Assembly: GCA_963779765.1 (NCBI GenBank)
Contig: CAVZZP010000004.1
Coordinates: forward strand, 372,001-436,000
Reading direction: 5' to 3'
Length of the DNA stretch: 64,000 nt
Source of the DNA: Silicimonas sp963779765
Lineage (GTDB): Bacteria > Pseudomonadota > Alphaproteobacteria > Rhodobacterales > Rhodobacteraceae
The position numbers and the translations under genes were made by a program. Below, piece after piece: positions 54,221-62,854 of the stretch. The first letter of the stretch is position 1. Every line of letters begins with the position of its first letter. The notes under the pieces were generated by a model. The model saw nothing but the letters and a program-made list of their open reading frames with translations. It was not told where the DNA came from and searched no databases.

Positions 54221-55087
54221 CTAGGTGGTGAAAACCTTCACGTCCACGTCGAGCGACAGGGGATCGGACGTGCGGCCGTGAAAACTGCCGCTGATCGGTG
54301 AAACCTGCTCGATGCGTCGCCCTACGGCGACGGGAATGAGCCCGGCGGATCCCACGGCACGGTTCGTCGGATCGAACGGGATCCACCCCGCGCCCGGCAC
54401 GAAGACCTCGGCCCACGCGTGGGTCGATCCGCCGCCCGAGGATCCCACCAGCGACCTGTCCGGATCAAAGAGATAGCCGGACACGATACGCGCCCCAAGG
54501 CCAAGCGTCCTGACCGCTTCGGCGAAGAGAACGGCGAAGTCACGGCAGCTGCCCCAACCCCTGTCCAGCGTTTCCAAAGGCCCCTGCGTGCCCTCCGTCT
54601 CGCGGCTTTCGTAAAGGATCTGCGCGGTGATGCCGTTACTGATGTCCTTGAGAAGCGACAGCGTGTCGGTCGGCCGTCCCATGACGAAGCCCTCGACCCA
54701 GTGTGTCAGCCGCCCCGTGTCGTCGGCGTACTGCGGCGCGACAAGGGCGCCGAGGTCGACAAGGTCGTCGATGGCATAGCCGAACGGAAAGGACGTCGCG
54801 GAGGCCGCAATGGGGAAGACCGGCCAGACCGGGGCCGTGATCTCGACGCGCGTACGCGAGCGGATCGATAGCGTGTCGGACATCGTATCGAAGTTCGCGG
54901 TGGCGATCGCGTTGCCCGCCACGTCGTGCGACCAGTCGATGCGGGCGGCAGGCACGATGTCGAGTTCGAACGACGTCAACGAGAGATCCCGCGTCTCGCG
55001 CGGGCGCAGCATCATGCGATGCGGACCAAGGGCCACCGCTGTCTGATAGCGATAGTCGGTGGCGTGCGTGATCGTGACGGATGCCAT
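54221..55087 (-). CDS. Second transglutaminase family protein
   Basis: 288 residues with an N-terminal beta domain (ITHATDYRYQTAVALGPHRM, LRPRETRDL) and transglutaminase core: Cys in RGWGSCRDFAVLFAEAVRTL, His in GSTHAWAEVFVPGAGWIPFD and Asp within FDPTNRAVG. The Cys-His-Asp triad is complete and no frameshift is needed. Different subgroup from the cluster member at 49956 but the same general role, probable amide hydrolysis or transpeptidation in the cytosol. Located 1.1 kb beyond the ATP-grasp gene, same strand. Confidence 0.9.
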   Translation of the reverse strand: MASVTITHATDYRYQTAVALGPHRMMLRPRETRDLSLTSFELDIVPAARIDWSHDVAGNAIATANFDTMSDTLSIRSRTRVEITAPVWPVFPIAASATSFPFGYAIDDLVDLGALVAPQYADDTGRLTHWVEGFVMGRPTDTLSLLKDISNGITAQILYESRETEGTQGPLETLDRGWGSCRDFAVLFAEAVRTLGLGARIVSGYLFDPDRSLVGSSGGGSTHAWAEVFVPGAGWIPFDPTNRAVGSAGLIPVAVGRRIEQVSPISGSFHGRTSDPLSLDVDVKVFTT

Positions 55088-55352
55088 GATGTCAGAACCG
55101 ACTCCTGGCGAGACGCCGAACGCCCCTGACCTGGAACGACGGGCCGCCCGTCAGGCGGGATTGGTCCCAGGAGGTGTCGTCGGTGACCCTTGTGGAGCCG
55201 TCATCAACATCCGTCATCTGCGTTCCTGTTCCTGTTTCGCGCGATCCCTGTCACGCACGGCCCGCATTGGGCTTGGCCACTGCCGGACATGATATGGGGC
55301 AGGACCGCGCCGTTGCGATCCCGATCTGTCGGATCGAGCCCACGCGCCCCGT

Positions 55353-56528
55353 TCAACCCCGAACGGCGCGCCAGAGCAACGCCAGAAGGACCACGTTCGC
55401 AACCGCCAGCGCCGAGATCGTCCAGAGCGCCGCGTCCGCCCCGGCACTCGCGATCATCCAGGCCCCCAGCAACGGCGCCGCCGCTTGCGCGACAAGCGAG
55501 GGGCGGGCAAGCCGTCCCATGACCGCGGGATAGCGATCCACGCCGAACACGGCCAGCGGCAAAGCTCCGCGCGCGATCGAGAAAAGCCCGTTTCCCCCGC
55601 CGTAGAGGACAAGCGCCGCCCCCGCGACACCCACTCCCGCCGCCAGAAGCAGGATCCCTGCGGCGATGGCCAGGACCGACGCCGCAAGCGTCCAGATCGG
55701 GTGATGCCGCCCCCTGCCCGCCATCTCGAGCACGCGCGCGCCGACCTGGGAAGGACCGATCAGCGCGCCAAGCGCCACCGCCGCCGCGAGGGACAGGCCC
55801 CGCGCCTGCAACAGCGTGAAGAGCCAGGTCGAGACGTTGACGACGATCAGCCCGTTGACGACGAGCATCGCCGCCATCAGCGCGAACACCCTCGCTTCAT
55901 GCCCCTCCAGACCGCCGACGGACGGCGTATCCGAAGATGGCCGCTCCCCCGGCGGGTCGGCGGCGGGAATGGCCCAGAGGACCAGCGGCATCGTTCCGAA
56001 AAAGTGGAGCGCGGAATAGGTCGCGGCGACCCCGCGCCACCCCCAGGCCTCGAGCATCAGCGAGGACAGCGGCCAGCAGACCGTGCTGGCGAATCCGCCC
56101 CAGAGCGTCAGCGCCGTGATCGCGCTGCGCGCGTCCCTGCCGTAGAGCCGCCCGAGCGACGCGAACGCCGGATCGTAGAGCCCGGCCGCCATCCCGAGGC
56201 CAAGAACCAGCCAGCCGGCCCAGAACATCCAGAGCTGCGTGGCGACCGCGATGACCAATAGGCCCGCCGCAATCAGGGCGCATCCCGCCGCCAGGACCGG
56301 CCGCCCGCCTTGGCTTGCGATGGCACGGCCCACCATGGGAGAGGCGAGACCCGCGACGAGGAGACCCGCCGACAACGCCCCGGTGATGGCCCCGAGGCTC
56401 CACCCCGTGTCCGCCGCGATCGGCGCGGCAAGGACCGTCATCAGGTAATAGGTGCTGCCCCAGGTGAAGATCATCACCACGCCCAGGGCGGAAATCACCG
56501 GCCAGCGCCGCGCCGTCCCCCTGGTCAT
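55353..56528 (-). CDS. MFS transporter
   Basis: 391 residues with 12 predicted membrane helices. N-terminal WPVISALGVVMIFTWGSTYY, motif-A-like GLASPMVGRAIASQGGRPVL (about 60-79). Resembles the YbfB/oxalate-formate-type MFS group; substrate unknown. 113 bp downstream of the TRAP large permease on the same strand, but apparently separate from it. Confidence 0.85.
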   Translation of the reverse strand: MTRGTARRWPVISALGVVMIFTWGSTYYLMTVLAAPIAADTGWSLGAITGALSAGLLVAGLASPMVGRAIASQGGRPVLAAGCALIAAGLLVIAVATQLWMFWAGWLVLGLGMAAGLYDPAFASLGRLYGRDARSAITALTLWGGFASTVCWPLSSLMLEAWGWRGVAATYSALHFFGTMPLVLWAIPAADPPGERPSSDTPSVGGLEGHEARVFALMAAMLVVNGLIVVNVSTWLFTLLQARGLSLAAAVALGALIGPSQVGARVLEMAGRGRHHPIWTLAASVLAIAAGILLLAAGVGVAGAALVLYGGGNGLFSIARGALPLAVFGVDRYPAVMGRLARPSLVAQAAAPLLGAWMIASAGADAALWTISALAVANVVLLALLWRAVRG

Positions 56529-56641
56529 GGCGTCATGCCGGCACCGTTACCATGTCGGACGCGCGCCTCGCCCATCTGCCACTCCATGCCTTTCGACACA
56601 CGACTGTCCGTCCCGCTCACGAACTCCGATTCAATCGGGCC

Positions 56642-57946
56642 TCACTGCACGAAGTTCGGCATCAGCCATCTCGGCAAGGCGAGGATCAGATCCGGGACCA
56701 GAATGATGATGAGGAGGACGACGAGCATCGGAAGAAGGATCACGACGACGTCCCTCAAGGCCTCGATCAGCCTGATCTGACCTATGGCGGAGGCGATCAG
56801 CAGGCATAGCCCGTAAGGCGGCGTGACCAGTCCGAAGGCCAGGCTCATCACGCCGATGATGGCGAAATGGATCGGGTGCATGCCTACGTGCTGCGTCACC
56901 GGATAGAGGACGGTGCCGAGGATGATGATCGCCGGGATCGCATCGATGAACATTCCGATCAGCAGGAAGGCCAGGGCGCACATGATCCCCGTGCCGATCA
57001 GTCCAAGGCCCATCTGGTCGATCTGGCTGACAAGGGCGGCGGGGATCTTGAAGTAGGCGAGGCACCACCCGAAGGCCGATGCGGTTCCGATGCAGAACAG
57101 CGTGATCGCGGCGAAGCGCGCACTGTCGTAGAGGACGTGCGGAAGCTGGCGCGGGGTGATGGTGCGATAGACGAAAAGGCCGAGTGACAGCGAGTAGAGA
57201 ACCGCGACCACCGAGGCTTCGGTCGGGGTGAAGAACCCTCCGACGATGCCGCCGACGATGATGACCGGCGTCATCAGGGCAAGCGATGCGCCTGCGATGG
57301 CGCTCAGCAACTCGGCCAGCGTCGAGCGCTGGTGCACCGGATAGCCGTACCGCTTGGCGTAGAAATAGACCGTGATCATCTGCGACAAGGCGATGAGGAT
57401 GCCGGGAATGACGCCCGCCAGGAACAGGCCGCCGATAGAGACAGACATCAGGCCGCCCCAGACGACCATCAGGATCGACGGCGGGATGATGACGCCCATG
57501 ACGCTGGAACAGGCGGTGATCGCCACCGAGAAGGACGTCCCGTAGCCCTCTTTCTTCATCTGCGGGATCAGAAGCGATCCTATGCCCGCCGCGTCCGCCG
57601 TCGACGATCCGGAAATGCCGGCGAAGAGCATCGAGACCACGACGTTGACGTGCCCCAGTCCTCCCGGAAAGTGCCCGACCAGGGCGCGCGCGAGACGGAT
57701 CAGCCGGTCGGTGATTCCGGCAGAGTTCATCAGGTTGGCCGCCAGAAGAAAGAACGGCACCGCGAGAAGGATGAACGCGTTGTAGCTCTTGAACATCTCG
57801 CGCATCAGGAGAACCGGCGTCAGCCGGTCGTCTATGAAGAAGACCGGCACTACGGCCAGGCCAAGCGCGAAGGCTACCGGAACGCGCAGGAAGACCAGGA
57901 CACCAAAGGTTCCGAACAGCAGCGCTGCGACTTCACCGGGCCCCAT
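56642..57946 (-). CDS. dctM: TRAP transporter large permease (DctM)
   Basis: 434-residue inner-membrane subunit with about 12 helices. Typical DctM sequence: FGVLVFLRVPVAFALGLAVV, FFLLAANLMNSAGITDRLIR, MLFAGISGSSTADAAGIGSL, GIIVPPSILMVVWG-like region, and GGIVGGFFTPTEASVVAVLY. Imports a carboxylate or related acid with sodium or proton symport. The dctQ gene overlaps it by 14 bp. Confidence 0.95.
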   Translation of the reverse strand: MGPGEVAALLFGTFGVLVFLRVPVAFALGLAVVPVFFIDDRLTPVLLMREMFKSYNAFILLAVPFFLLAANLMNSAGITDRLIRLARALVGHFPGGLGHVNVVVSMLFAGISGSSTADAAGIGSLLIPQMKKEGYGTSFSVAITACSSVMGVIIPPSILMVVWGGLMSVSIGGLFLAGVIPGILIALSQMITVYFYAKRYGYPVHQRSTLAELLSAIAGASLALMTPVIIVGGIVGGFFTPTEASVVAVLYSLSLGLFVYRTITPRQLPHVLYDSARFAAITLFCIGTASAFGWCLAYFKIPAALVSQIDQMGLGLIGTGIMCALAFLLIGMFIDAIPAIIILGTVLYPVTQHVGMHPIHFAIIGVMSLAFGLVTPPYGLCLLIASAIGQIRLIEALRDVVVILLPMLVVLLIIILVPDLILALPRWLMPNFVQ

Positions 57947-58433
57947 GCATATCCCCTTCGGTCGAGCCGGAGCCCCGGATGTCGTCGTAGATCCGCTCGA
58001 TGATGAACAGCGCCCAGGTGGCTCCGGCCAGCGGCCAGGCGATATAGATCATCCACATCGGCAGGCCGAAAATCTCGGACTGCTGGCGCGACCCGAGAAC
58101 GAAGAAATCCCGTCCCCACCACAGGAACGACAGTGCCATCGCCAGGATCGCAAGGTTGACGAAGAGCCGCGAGGCGAACTCGATCCTGGGGTTTGCGCTG
58201 TGCGGAAGGACGTCCACGTCGAAATGGGTGCCGTCGCGGACCGCGATCATCGCGCCGATCATGATGATCCAGACGAAACAGAACCGCGCGATCTCTTCGG
58301 TCCAGATGTATCGGGGGATGATACCGGTATAGCGGCTGAGGATCTGCATCGAGACCGGCACGATCAACCCGGCCATCAGCACAGTGATGAGTATCTTCAG
58401 AAGGCGGTAATAGCCTTCCAGAATCATGCGCAT
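57933..58433 (-). CDS. dctQ: TRAP transporter small permease (DctQ)
   Basis: 166 residues, four predicted helices (RLLKILITVLMAGLIVPVSM first; ARFCFVWIIMIGAMIAVRDG the characteristic DctQ segment followed by THFDVDVL). Bridges the substrate-binding protein and DctM. Sits between dctP and dctM in the usual order. Confidence 0.92.
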   Translation of the reverse strand: MRMILEGYYRLLKILITVLMAGLIVPVSMQILSRYTGIIPRYIWTEEIARFCFVWIIMIGAMIAVRDGTHFDVDVLPHSANPRIEFASRLFVNLAILAMALSFLWWGRDFFVLGSRQQSEIFGLPMWMIYIAWPLAGATWALFIIERIYDDIRGSGSTEGDMHGAR

Positions 58434-58503
58434 GGCGCGTCCTGCTCGATGTGTCGGACAATCGGCTCCCGCGCCGCGACCTGCGGCGCAGGAGCCTTTT
58501 CGG

Positions 58504-59481
58504 TCACTTCACGGCTTCGATGGACTGAAGCACATCGGTCGCGCCCAGCTCTTCGGCATAGGCCGCCTTGACCGGCCCGGCGAGCTCCAGAAGCTTGTCG
58601 CGCTCGGTGAACTCGTGGGTCTTCAGCAGGCCCGCATCTTCCATCGCCTGCAGCTTCTCGCTGTCCTGCCCGCTTTCGACATCGCGGCCCAGCTTGCCGC
58701 CGGCCTTGCCGGCGTCCAGGACGCACTGCTGCTCTTCGGGCGTCAGACGCTCGAACGTGGCGTTCGCGAAGGCGATCGGACGTACCGTGATGGCGTGCTT
58801 GGTCAACGCGATGTCGGGACCGACCTCGTAGAATTTCATCTGCTCGATGCCGGCCGCCTCGTTCTCGGCCGCATCGATCACGCCGGTCTGGATCGCGTTG
58901 TAGACCTCGTCATAAGCGATGACCGAAGGCGCCGCGTTGATCGCCTCGAAGATCCGCGTCTGGATCGGCGCACCCATGACGCGCATTGGCAGGCCCTCGA
59001 GCTCGGCCATGTTGGTGATGGGCTTGTTCACGATAAGGTTCCGCGTGCCGCCGCCGGCATAGCCGATGAGGCGCACGTTGGCCTGCTGAAGGACGTCCTC
59101 GGCCAGCGGCGCCAGCGCGTCCTGCTCCATGACCGCGTTCCAGTGATCCAGGTCGCGGAACAGGAACGGCATGTCCATCAGCGGCGCCTTCTGCGAGAAG
59201 GTCGACATGTGCGACGGGCTGACGATGGCATAGTCCACCGCGATGCCCTGGCTCATGTTCTCGAAGTAGTCCTTCTCGAGTCCAAGCTCGGAGTTGAGGT
59301 GAAGGTCGAAGGTGAGCGACCCGCCCGAGCATTCACCCGCGACACGCTCGAATTCTCTCAAGGCCTTCGTGAAGGCGTGGTTCTCGTCGAACTGTACCGC
59401 ACCGACAAGCTCGGTCGCCGAGGCGACGGACGCGCCGGTGACAAAGGCGGTGCAGACTGCCGCAGCAGCTAACTTTCTCAT
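58504..59481 (-). CDS. dctP: TRAP transporter substrate-binding protein (DctP)
   Basis: 325-residue periplasmic protein with signal peptide (RKLAAAAVCTAFVTGASVAS, cleavage after ASA). GGGAGG lies ideally before ATG 59481. DctP-family signature around LEGLPMRVMGAPIQTRIFEA includes the Arg that usually pairs with a substrate carboxylate, and PSVIAYDEVYNAIQTGVIDA follows. Substrate cannot be named. Divergent from an SDR gene, with which it may share regulation. Confidence 0.93.
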   Translation of the reverse strand: MRKLAAAAVCTAFVTGASVASATELVGAVQFDENHAFTKALREFERVAGECSGGSLTFDLHLNSELGLEKDYFENMSQGIAVDYAIVSPSHMSTFSQKAPLMDMPFLFRDLDHWNAVMEQDALAPLAEDVLQQANVRLIGYAGGGTRNLIVNKPITNMAELEGLPMRVMGAPIQTRIFEAINAAPSVIAYDEVYNAIQTGVIDAAENEAAGIEQMKFYEVGPDIALTKHAITVRPIAFANATFERLTPEEQQCVLDAGKAGGKLGRDVESGQDSEKLQAMEDAGLLKTHEFTERDKLLELAGPVKAAYAEELGATDVLQSIEAVK

Positions 59482-59620
59482 GATTTCCTCCCTGGAACTC
59501 GGCGTTTCTATCGCCGGATTATCCTTCGAGTATGGTGTGAAGTTGAAAGATCGCGCAACACCTGAGTAGATCGTTCGCAAATAACCCGTTTCGCACGGAC
59601 ACCCTTCGAGGAGAGAGAAC

Positions 59621-60400
59621 TTGACCGCAACTTATGGAAGACTTCCCGATCTCGAGGGAAAGCGTGTCCTGATCACCGGCGCGTCGACCGGCATCGGCGC
59701 GGCCCTGGCCCGCGCCTTCGGGTCACAGGGTGCGAAGGTCGCGGTACACTACAATTCCAGCCGCGACGCCGCCGAGGCCGTCGTGCGGGATATCGAGGCC
59801 GACGGCGGCTCTGCCGTCCTGGTACGGGCCGACGCTTCCGACAGCGCGGCCCTCGCCGCGGCCGTCGATGAGGCGGCAGCGGCGCTCGGCGGTCTCGACG
59901 GGCTCATCAACAACGCGGGCGGCATGGTCAAACGCGTTCCTTACGCCGAAGCGACGGACGACGACTACGACCGGATCATGGACCTGAACGCCCGCTCGAT
60001 CGTCGTCGCCTCCAGGGCGGCGTTGCCTCACCTGAAGAAACAGGGCGGCTTCGTCATCAACACAACCTCCATCGCCGCCCGGAACGGGGCCAGCGGCGGC
60101 GCGGGGCTCTATGGGTCGTCGAAGGCCTTCGTCTCGAACGTGACGCGCGGGATGGCAAAGGAATGGATAGGTGACGGCATCCGCGTGAATGCCGTGTCTC
60201 CGGGCGTCATCTCCACGCCGTTCCACGAGCGTTATTCGACGCAGGCCCAGATGGACGCGATGCTGGCCACCATTCCGCAGGGGCGGCTCGGCGAGGCGGG
60301 CGATTGCGTGGGCGCCTATCTCTTCCTCGCCTCGGATGCGCTGTCGGGGTTCATCATCGGGCAGGTCATCGAAGTGAACGGCGGCCAGCTCATGCCCTGA
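59621..60400 (+). CDS. SDR family oxidoreductase
   Basis: 259 residues, TTG start preceded by GAGGAGAG. Cofactor motif LITGASTGIGAALARAFGSQ (Gly-x3-Gly-x-Gly), NNAG motif LINNAGGMVK, catalytic Ser-Tyr-Lys with YGSSK (Tyr about 162, Lys about 166). 3-Oxoacyl-ACP-reductase-like; likely oxidises or reduces a sugar or polyol acid. Divergent from dctP by 139 bp, consistent with catabolism of the imported acid (inference). Confidence 0.9.
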   Translation: MTATYGRLPDLEGKRVLITGASTGIGAALARAFGSQGAKVAVHYNSSRDAAEAVVRDIEADGGSAVLVRADASDSAALAAAVDEAAAALGGLDGLINNAGGMVKRVPYAEATDDDYDRIMDLNARSIVVASRAALPHLKKQGGFVINTTSIAARNGASGGAGLYGSSKAFVSNVTRGMAKEWIGDGIRVNAVSPGVISTPFHERYSTQAQMDAMLATIPQGRLGEAGDCVGAYLFLASDALSGFIIGQVIEVNGGQLMP

Positions 60401-60513
60401 CGCCGTCGGCGGCGGAGAGGCTTGGGCAGCCGGCGCCGCCCACGCCCACGGGTTTACTGGAGCCGCGAATGCGGTTCTAGTTCGGTACAACGTCTGGTCA
60501 GAAAGCTCACGCC

Positions 60514-61332
60514 TTGAAGTCTTGCATCTCTCTCCTTGCCACCGCGCTCTCGCTCGCCGCTTCAGCGGGCGCCGCCGCACCCTGCATCACGCAGAAAGGG
60601 GCCTTTCCCGGCTACGTCCAGGCCCTGTCTTCAGACGCCAGGCGCAACAACATCGGCGAGCGGGGACTTCAGGCTCTGGCGTCCAGCCAGTTGTCAGGCA
60701 TCACCTGGCGGCTCGAATCCAACCCCAGCAGCCAGGGCGGCACCTTGCAGTCCGATCCGGCCACGTTCCTCGCCAAGCGCAGCGGGTCGACGGCTGCGGC
60801 TTTCATCAGCGGGGCGGACAGCCGCGTCAGGCGTAACGCCAAGCTCTTTGCGGCGATCGAACAGCGATACGGCGTGCCGGGCTCGGTTCTGGCGACGCTC
60901 TGGGGGCTTGAGACGAGCTGGGGCGGCTACCTTGGGGAAACCCCCATCGTCTCGGGCGCGGTGACCCTCGCCTCATACTGTCGCAGGCATCCGAAGTTCG
61001 AGAGTCACGCGCTGGCCGCCCTCACGCTCGTCGACCGCGGCGCGATCAACTCGGGGACAAGGGGCGGGCCATCGGGCGAGCTTGGACATCTCCAGTTTCT
61101 CGCCGGCAACTGGTTGCAATACGGCGTCGATGCCAACGGCGACGGCAGGGCCGATCCCTATGACGCTGTGGATGCCCTCGCCACGGCGGCCAACATGCTG
61201 AGGTCCAACGGCTGGCAACCCGGACAGCCGTTCAATGAGGGCACGCGCAACTTCAAGGTCCTCTCGGCATGGAACGACAGCGGCAACTACCAGCGCGCCA
61301 TCGCCTATGCCGCCAGCCGCGTAGGCGGGTAG
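60514..61332 (+). CDS. Lytic murein transglycosylase (MltB-like, SLT_2)
   Basis: 272 residues, TTG start with weak ribosome-binding signal. Signal peptide (SLLATALSLAASAGAAA), then a MltB-like domain: FLAKRSGSTAAAFISGADSR, catalytic Glu in LATLWGLETSWGGYLGE (about 135), and RGGPSGELGHLQFLAGNWLQYG with DANGDGRADPYDAVDALATA. Cleaves peptidoglycan glycan strands with 1,6-anhydro product. Lacks the C-terminal peptidoglycan-binding domain of longer homologues. Confidence 0.88.
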   Translation: MKSCISLLATALSLAASAGAAAPCITQKGAFPGYVQALSSDARRNNIGERGLQALASSQLSGITWRLESNPSSQGGTLQSDPATFLAKRSGSTAAAFISGADSRVRRNAKLFAAIEQRYGVPGSVLATLWGLETSWGGYLGETPIVSGAVTLASYCRRHPKFESHALAALTLVDRGAINSGTRGGPSGELGHLQFLAGNWLQYGVDANGDGRADPYDAVDALATAANMLRSNGWQPGQPFNEGTRNFKVLSAWNDSGNYQRAIAYAASRVGG

Positions 61333-61380
61333 AGCGACACAGACCGCGCCGTTCGGGAAAAGCTCCTCTTCGAAGAAAGG

Positions 61381-62070
61381 ATGCCTGCCTTGGTCCCGTG
61401 GATCCATCTGGCAACCGCGACCGCACCCGACGGCGAGGCGCTTCGGCTTCTGCGCCGTGGCGACGAATTCTCGATCCGTCTGGCGGACGGAAACGAGCTC
61501 ATGAACAGCCGCCTCGGCGGCTCGGAAGAGGCTCTCGGCACACTCGCCCTGGATCGGCTGGTCGGACGGTCCGCGCCCCGCGTACTGATCGGCGGCCTCG
61601 GCATGGGATTCACCCTCCGTGCCGTTCAGGCGATAGCGCCACCGGAAGCGCGCCTGATCGTCTCGGAGATCGTGCCAGACATCATCACGTGGGCCAAAGA
61701 GCACATGGTCGAGGTCTTCGGAGCGGCATTGTCCGACCCACGGCTTGAAGTGCGGACGGGCGATGTCCTCGCCGAGATACGCCAGGCGACGGACACGTTC
61801 GACGCCATTCTGCTCGACGTCGACAACGGACCGGACGGCCTTGTCCGCGCGGACAACGGCGCGCTCTACGGGGTGGAGGGCCTGCAATCGGCGCGCCGCG
61901 CGTTGGCCCCGGGCGGCGTCCTGGCGGTGTGGTCCGCCGCACCGGACGCAGCCTTCTCGAAGCGCCTTTCCCGGTGCGGGTTCGACGTCAGCGAACACAC
62001 TGTCCGCGCAGGCCGCACCAAACGCGGCGCGCGCCACACGATCTGGATCGCTGTCAGAGCCGACGGCTGA
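61381..62070 (+). CDS. Spermidine synthase-like SAM-dependent protein
   Basis: 229 residues. Motif I is VLIGGLGMGFTLRAVQAI (about 64-81), followed by EIVPDIITWA and DAILLDVDNGPDGLVRADN, the spermidine-synthase-fold pattern. It lacks the full polyamine-binding set, so it is probably a related methyltransferase or aminopropyltransferase-like protein of unknown substrate. 48 bp after the lytic transglycosylase on the same strand. Confidence 0.8.
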   Translation: MPALVPWIHLATATAPDGEALRLLRRGDEFSIRLADGNELMNSRLGGSEEALGTLALDRLVGRSAPRVLIGGLGMGFTLRAVQAIAPPEARLIVSEIVPDIITWAKEHMVEVFGAALSDPRLEVRTGDVLAEIRQATDTFDAILLDVDNGPDGLVRADNGALYGVEGLQSARRALAPGGVLAVWSAAPDAAFSKRLSRCGFDVSEHTVRAGRTKRGARHTIWIAVRADG

Positions 62071-62109
62071 AGACGCGGGATGACCGGCGCGGAAGCTCCG
62101 CAAGCGGGC

Positions 62110-62826
62110 CTAAACCACTCCTCCGTTCGGCTGGACGATCTGACCATGGACCCATGAGGCTCGGTCGGATGCGAGGAAGCTGACGACCTCCGCCACCTCC
62201 TCGGCACGGCCGACGCGGTTGAACGGGCTCATGGCGGCTGACCGGGCGACGGCTGCCTCGTCCTTGCCGGTGCGGAAGAGGTCGGTGTCGACCGGACCCG
62301 GAGCGACTCCGTTGACCCGGACACCCCGCCCCGCCAGTTCCTTCGCCATCGAGCGCAGAAGGCATTCCACCGCGGCCTTGGTCGCCGAGTATGGCCCGAC
62401 GCCCGGAACGGCGTGACGGACGAGCGAGGTCGTCAGACCGATGATGGCACCGTTGTCGGCCACGTTGACGGCGGCGGCGCGAAGGACGTTGAAGGCGCCG
62501 ACGATGTTGACCTCGACCAGATCGCGGAAGCGGTCGTCGGAGAAGGTCGCGACCGGCCCCGGCAGGACGTTGATGCCCGCGTTGGCGACCGCGACGTCGA
62601 TCTTGCGTCCGAGCGAAGCCTCGGCCTCGGCGAAGGCGGCGTCCACCTCGCCCACGTTCCGGATGTCGGCCTTGATGGCGACGACCCGAGCGCCTTCGAT
62701 GGCGGGCGCCTCCGAGTTTCCGGTGTGCGTGAAGGCCACGTCGTAGCCGTCGCGCGCGAGGGCCGCCACGATGGCCGCTCCGATGCCGCGCGATCCTCCG
62801 AAGACGAGGGCTGCCTTGCGGGTCAT
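62110..62826 (-). CDS. SDR family oxidoreductase
   Basis: 238 residues. Cofactor loop LVFGGSRGIGAAIVAALARD, NANAG-type VAVANAGINVLPG, and catalytic YSATK in VGPYSATKAAVECLLRSMAK. Nucleotide specificity not clear. 28 bp downstream of the aldehyde dehydrogenase on the minus strand, so probably one operon and one pathway. Confidence 0.9.
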   Translation of the reverse strand: MTRKAALVFGGSRGIGAAIVAALARDGYDVAFTHTGNSEAPAIEGARVVAIKADIRNVGEVDAAFAEAEASLGRKIDVAVANAGINVLPGPVATFSDDRFRDLVEVNIVGAFNVLRAAAVNVADNGAIIGLTTSLVRHAVPGVGPYSATKAAVECLLRSMAKELAGRGVRVNGVAPGPVDTDLFRTGKDEAAVARSAAMSPFNRVGRAEEVAEVVSFLASDRASWVHGQIVQPNGGVV

Positions 62827-62854
62827 GTGTCTCTCCTTGTTTATTGCCTGCCTG

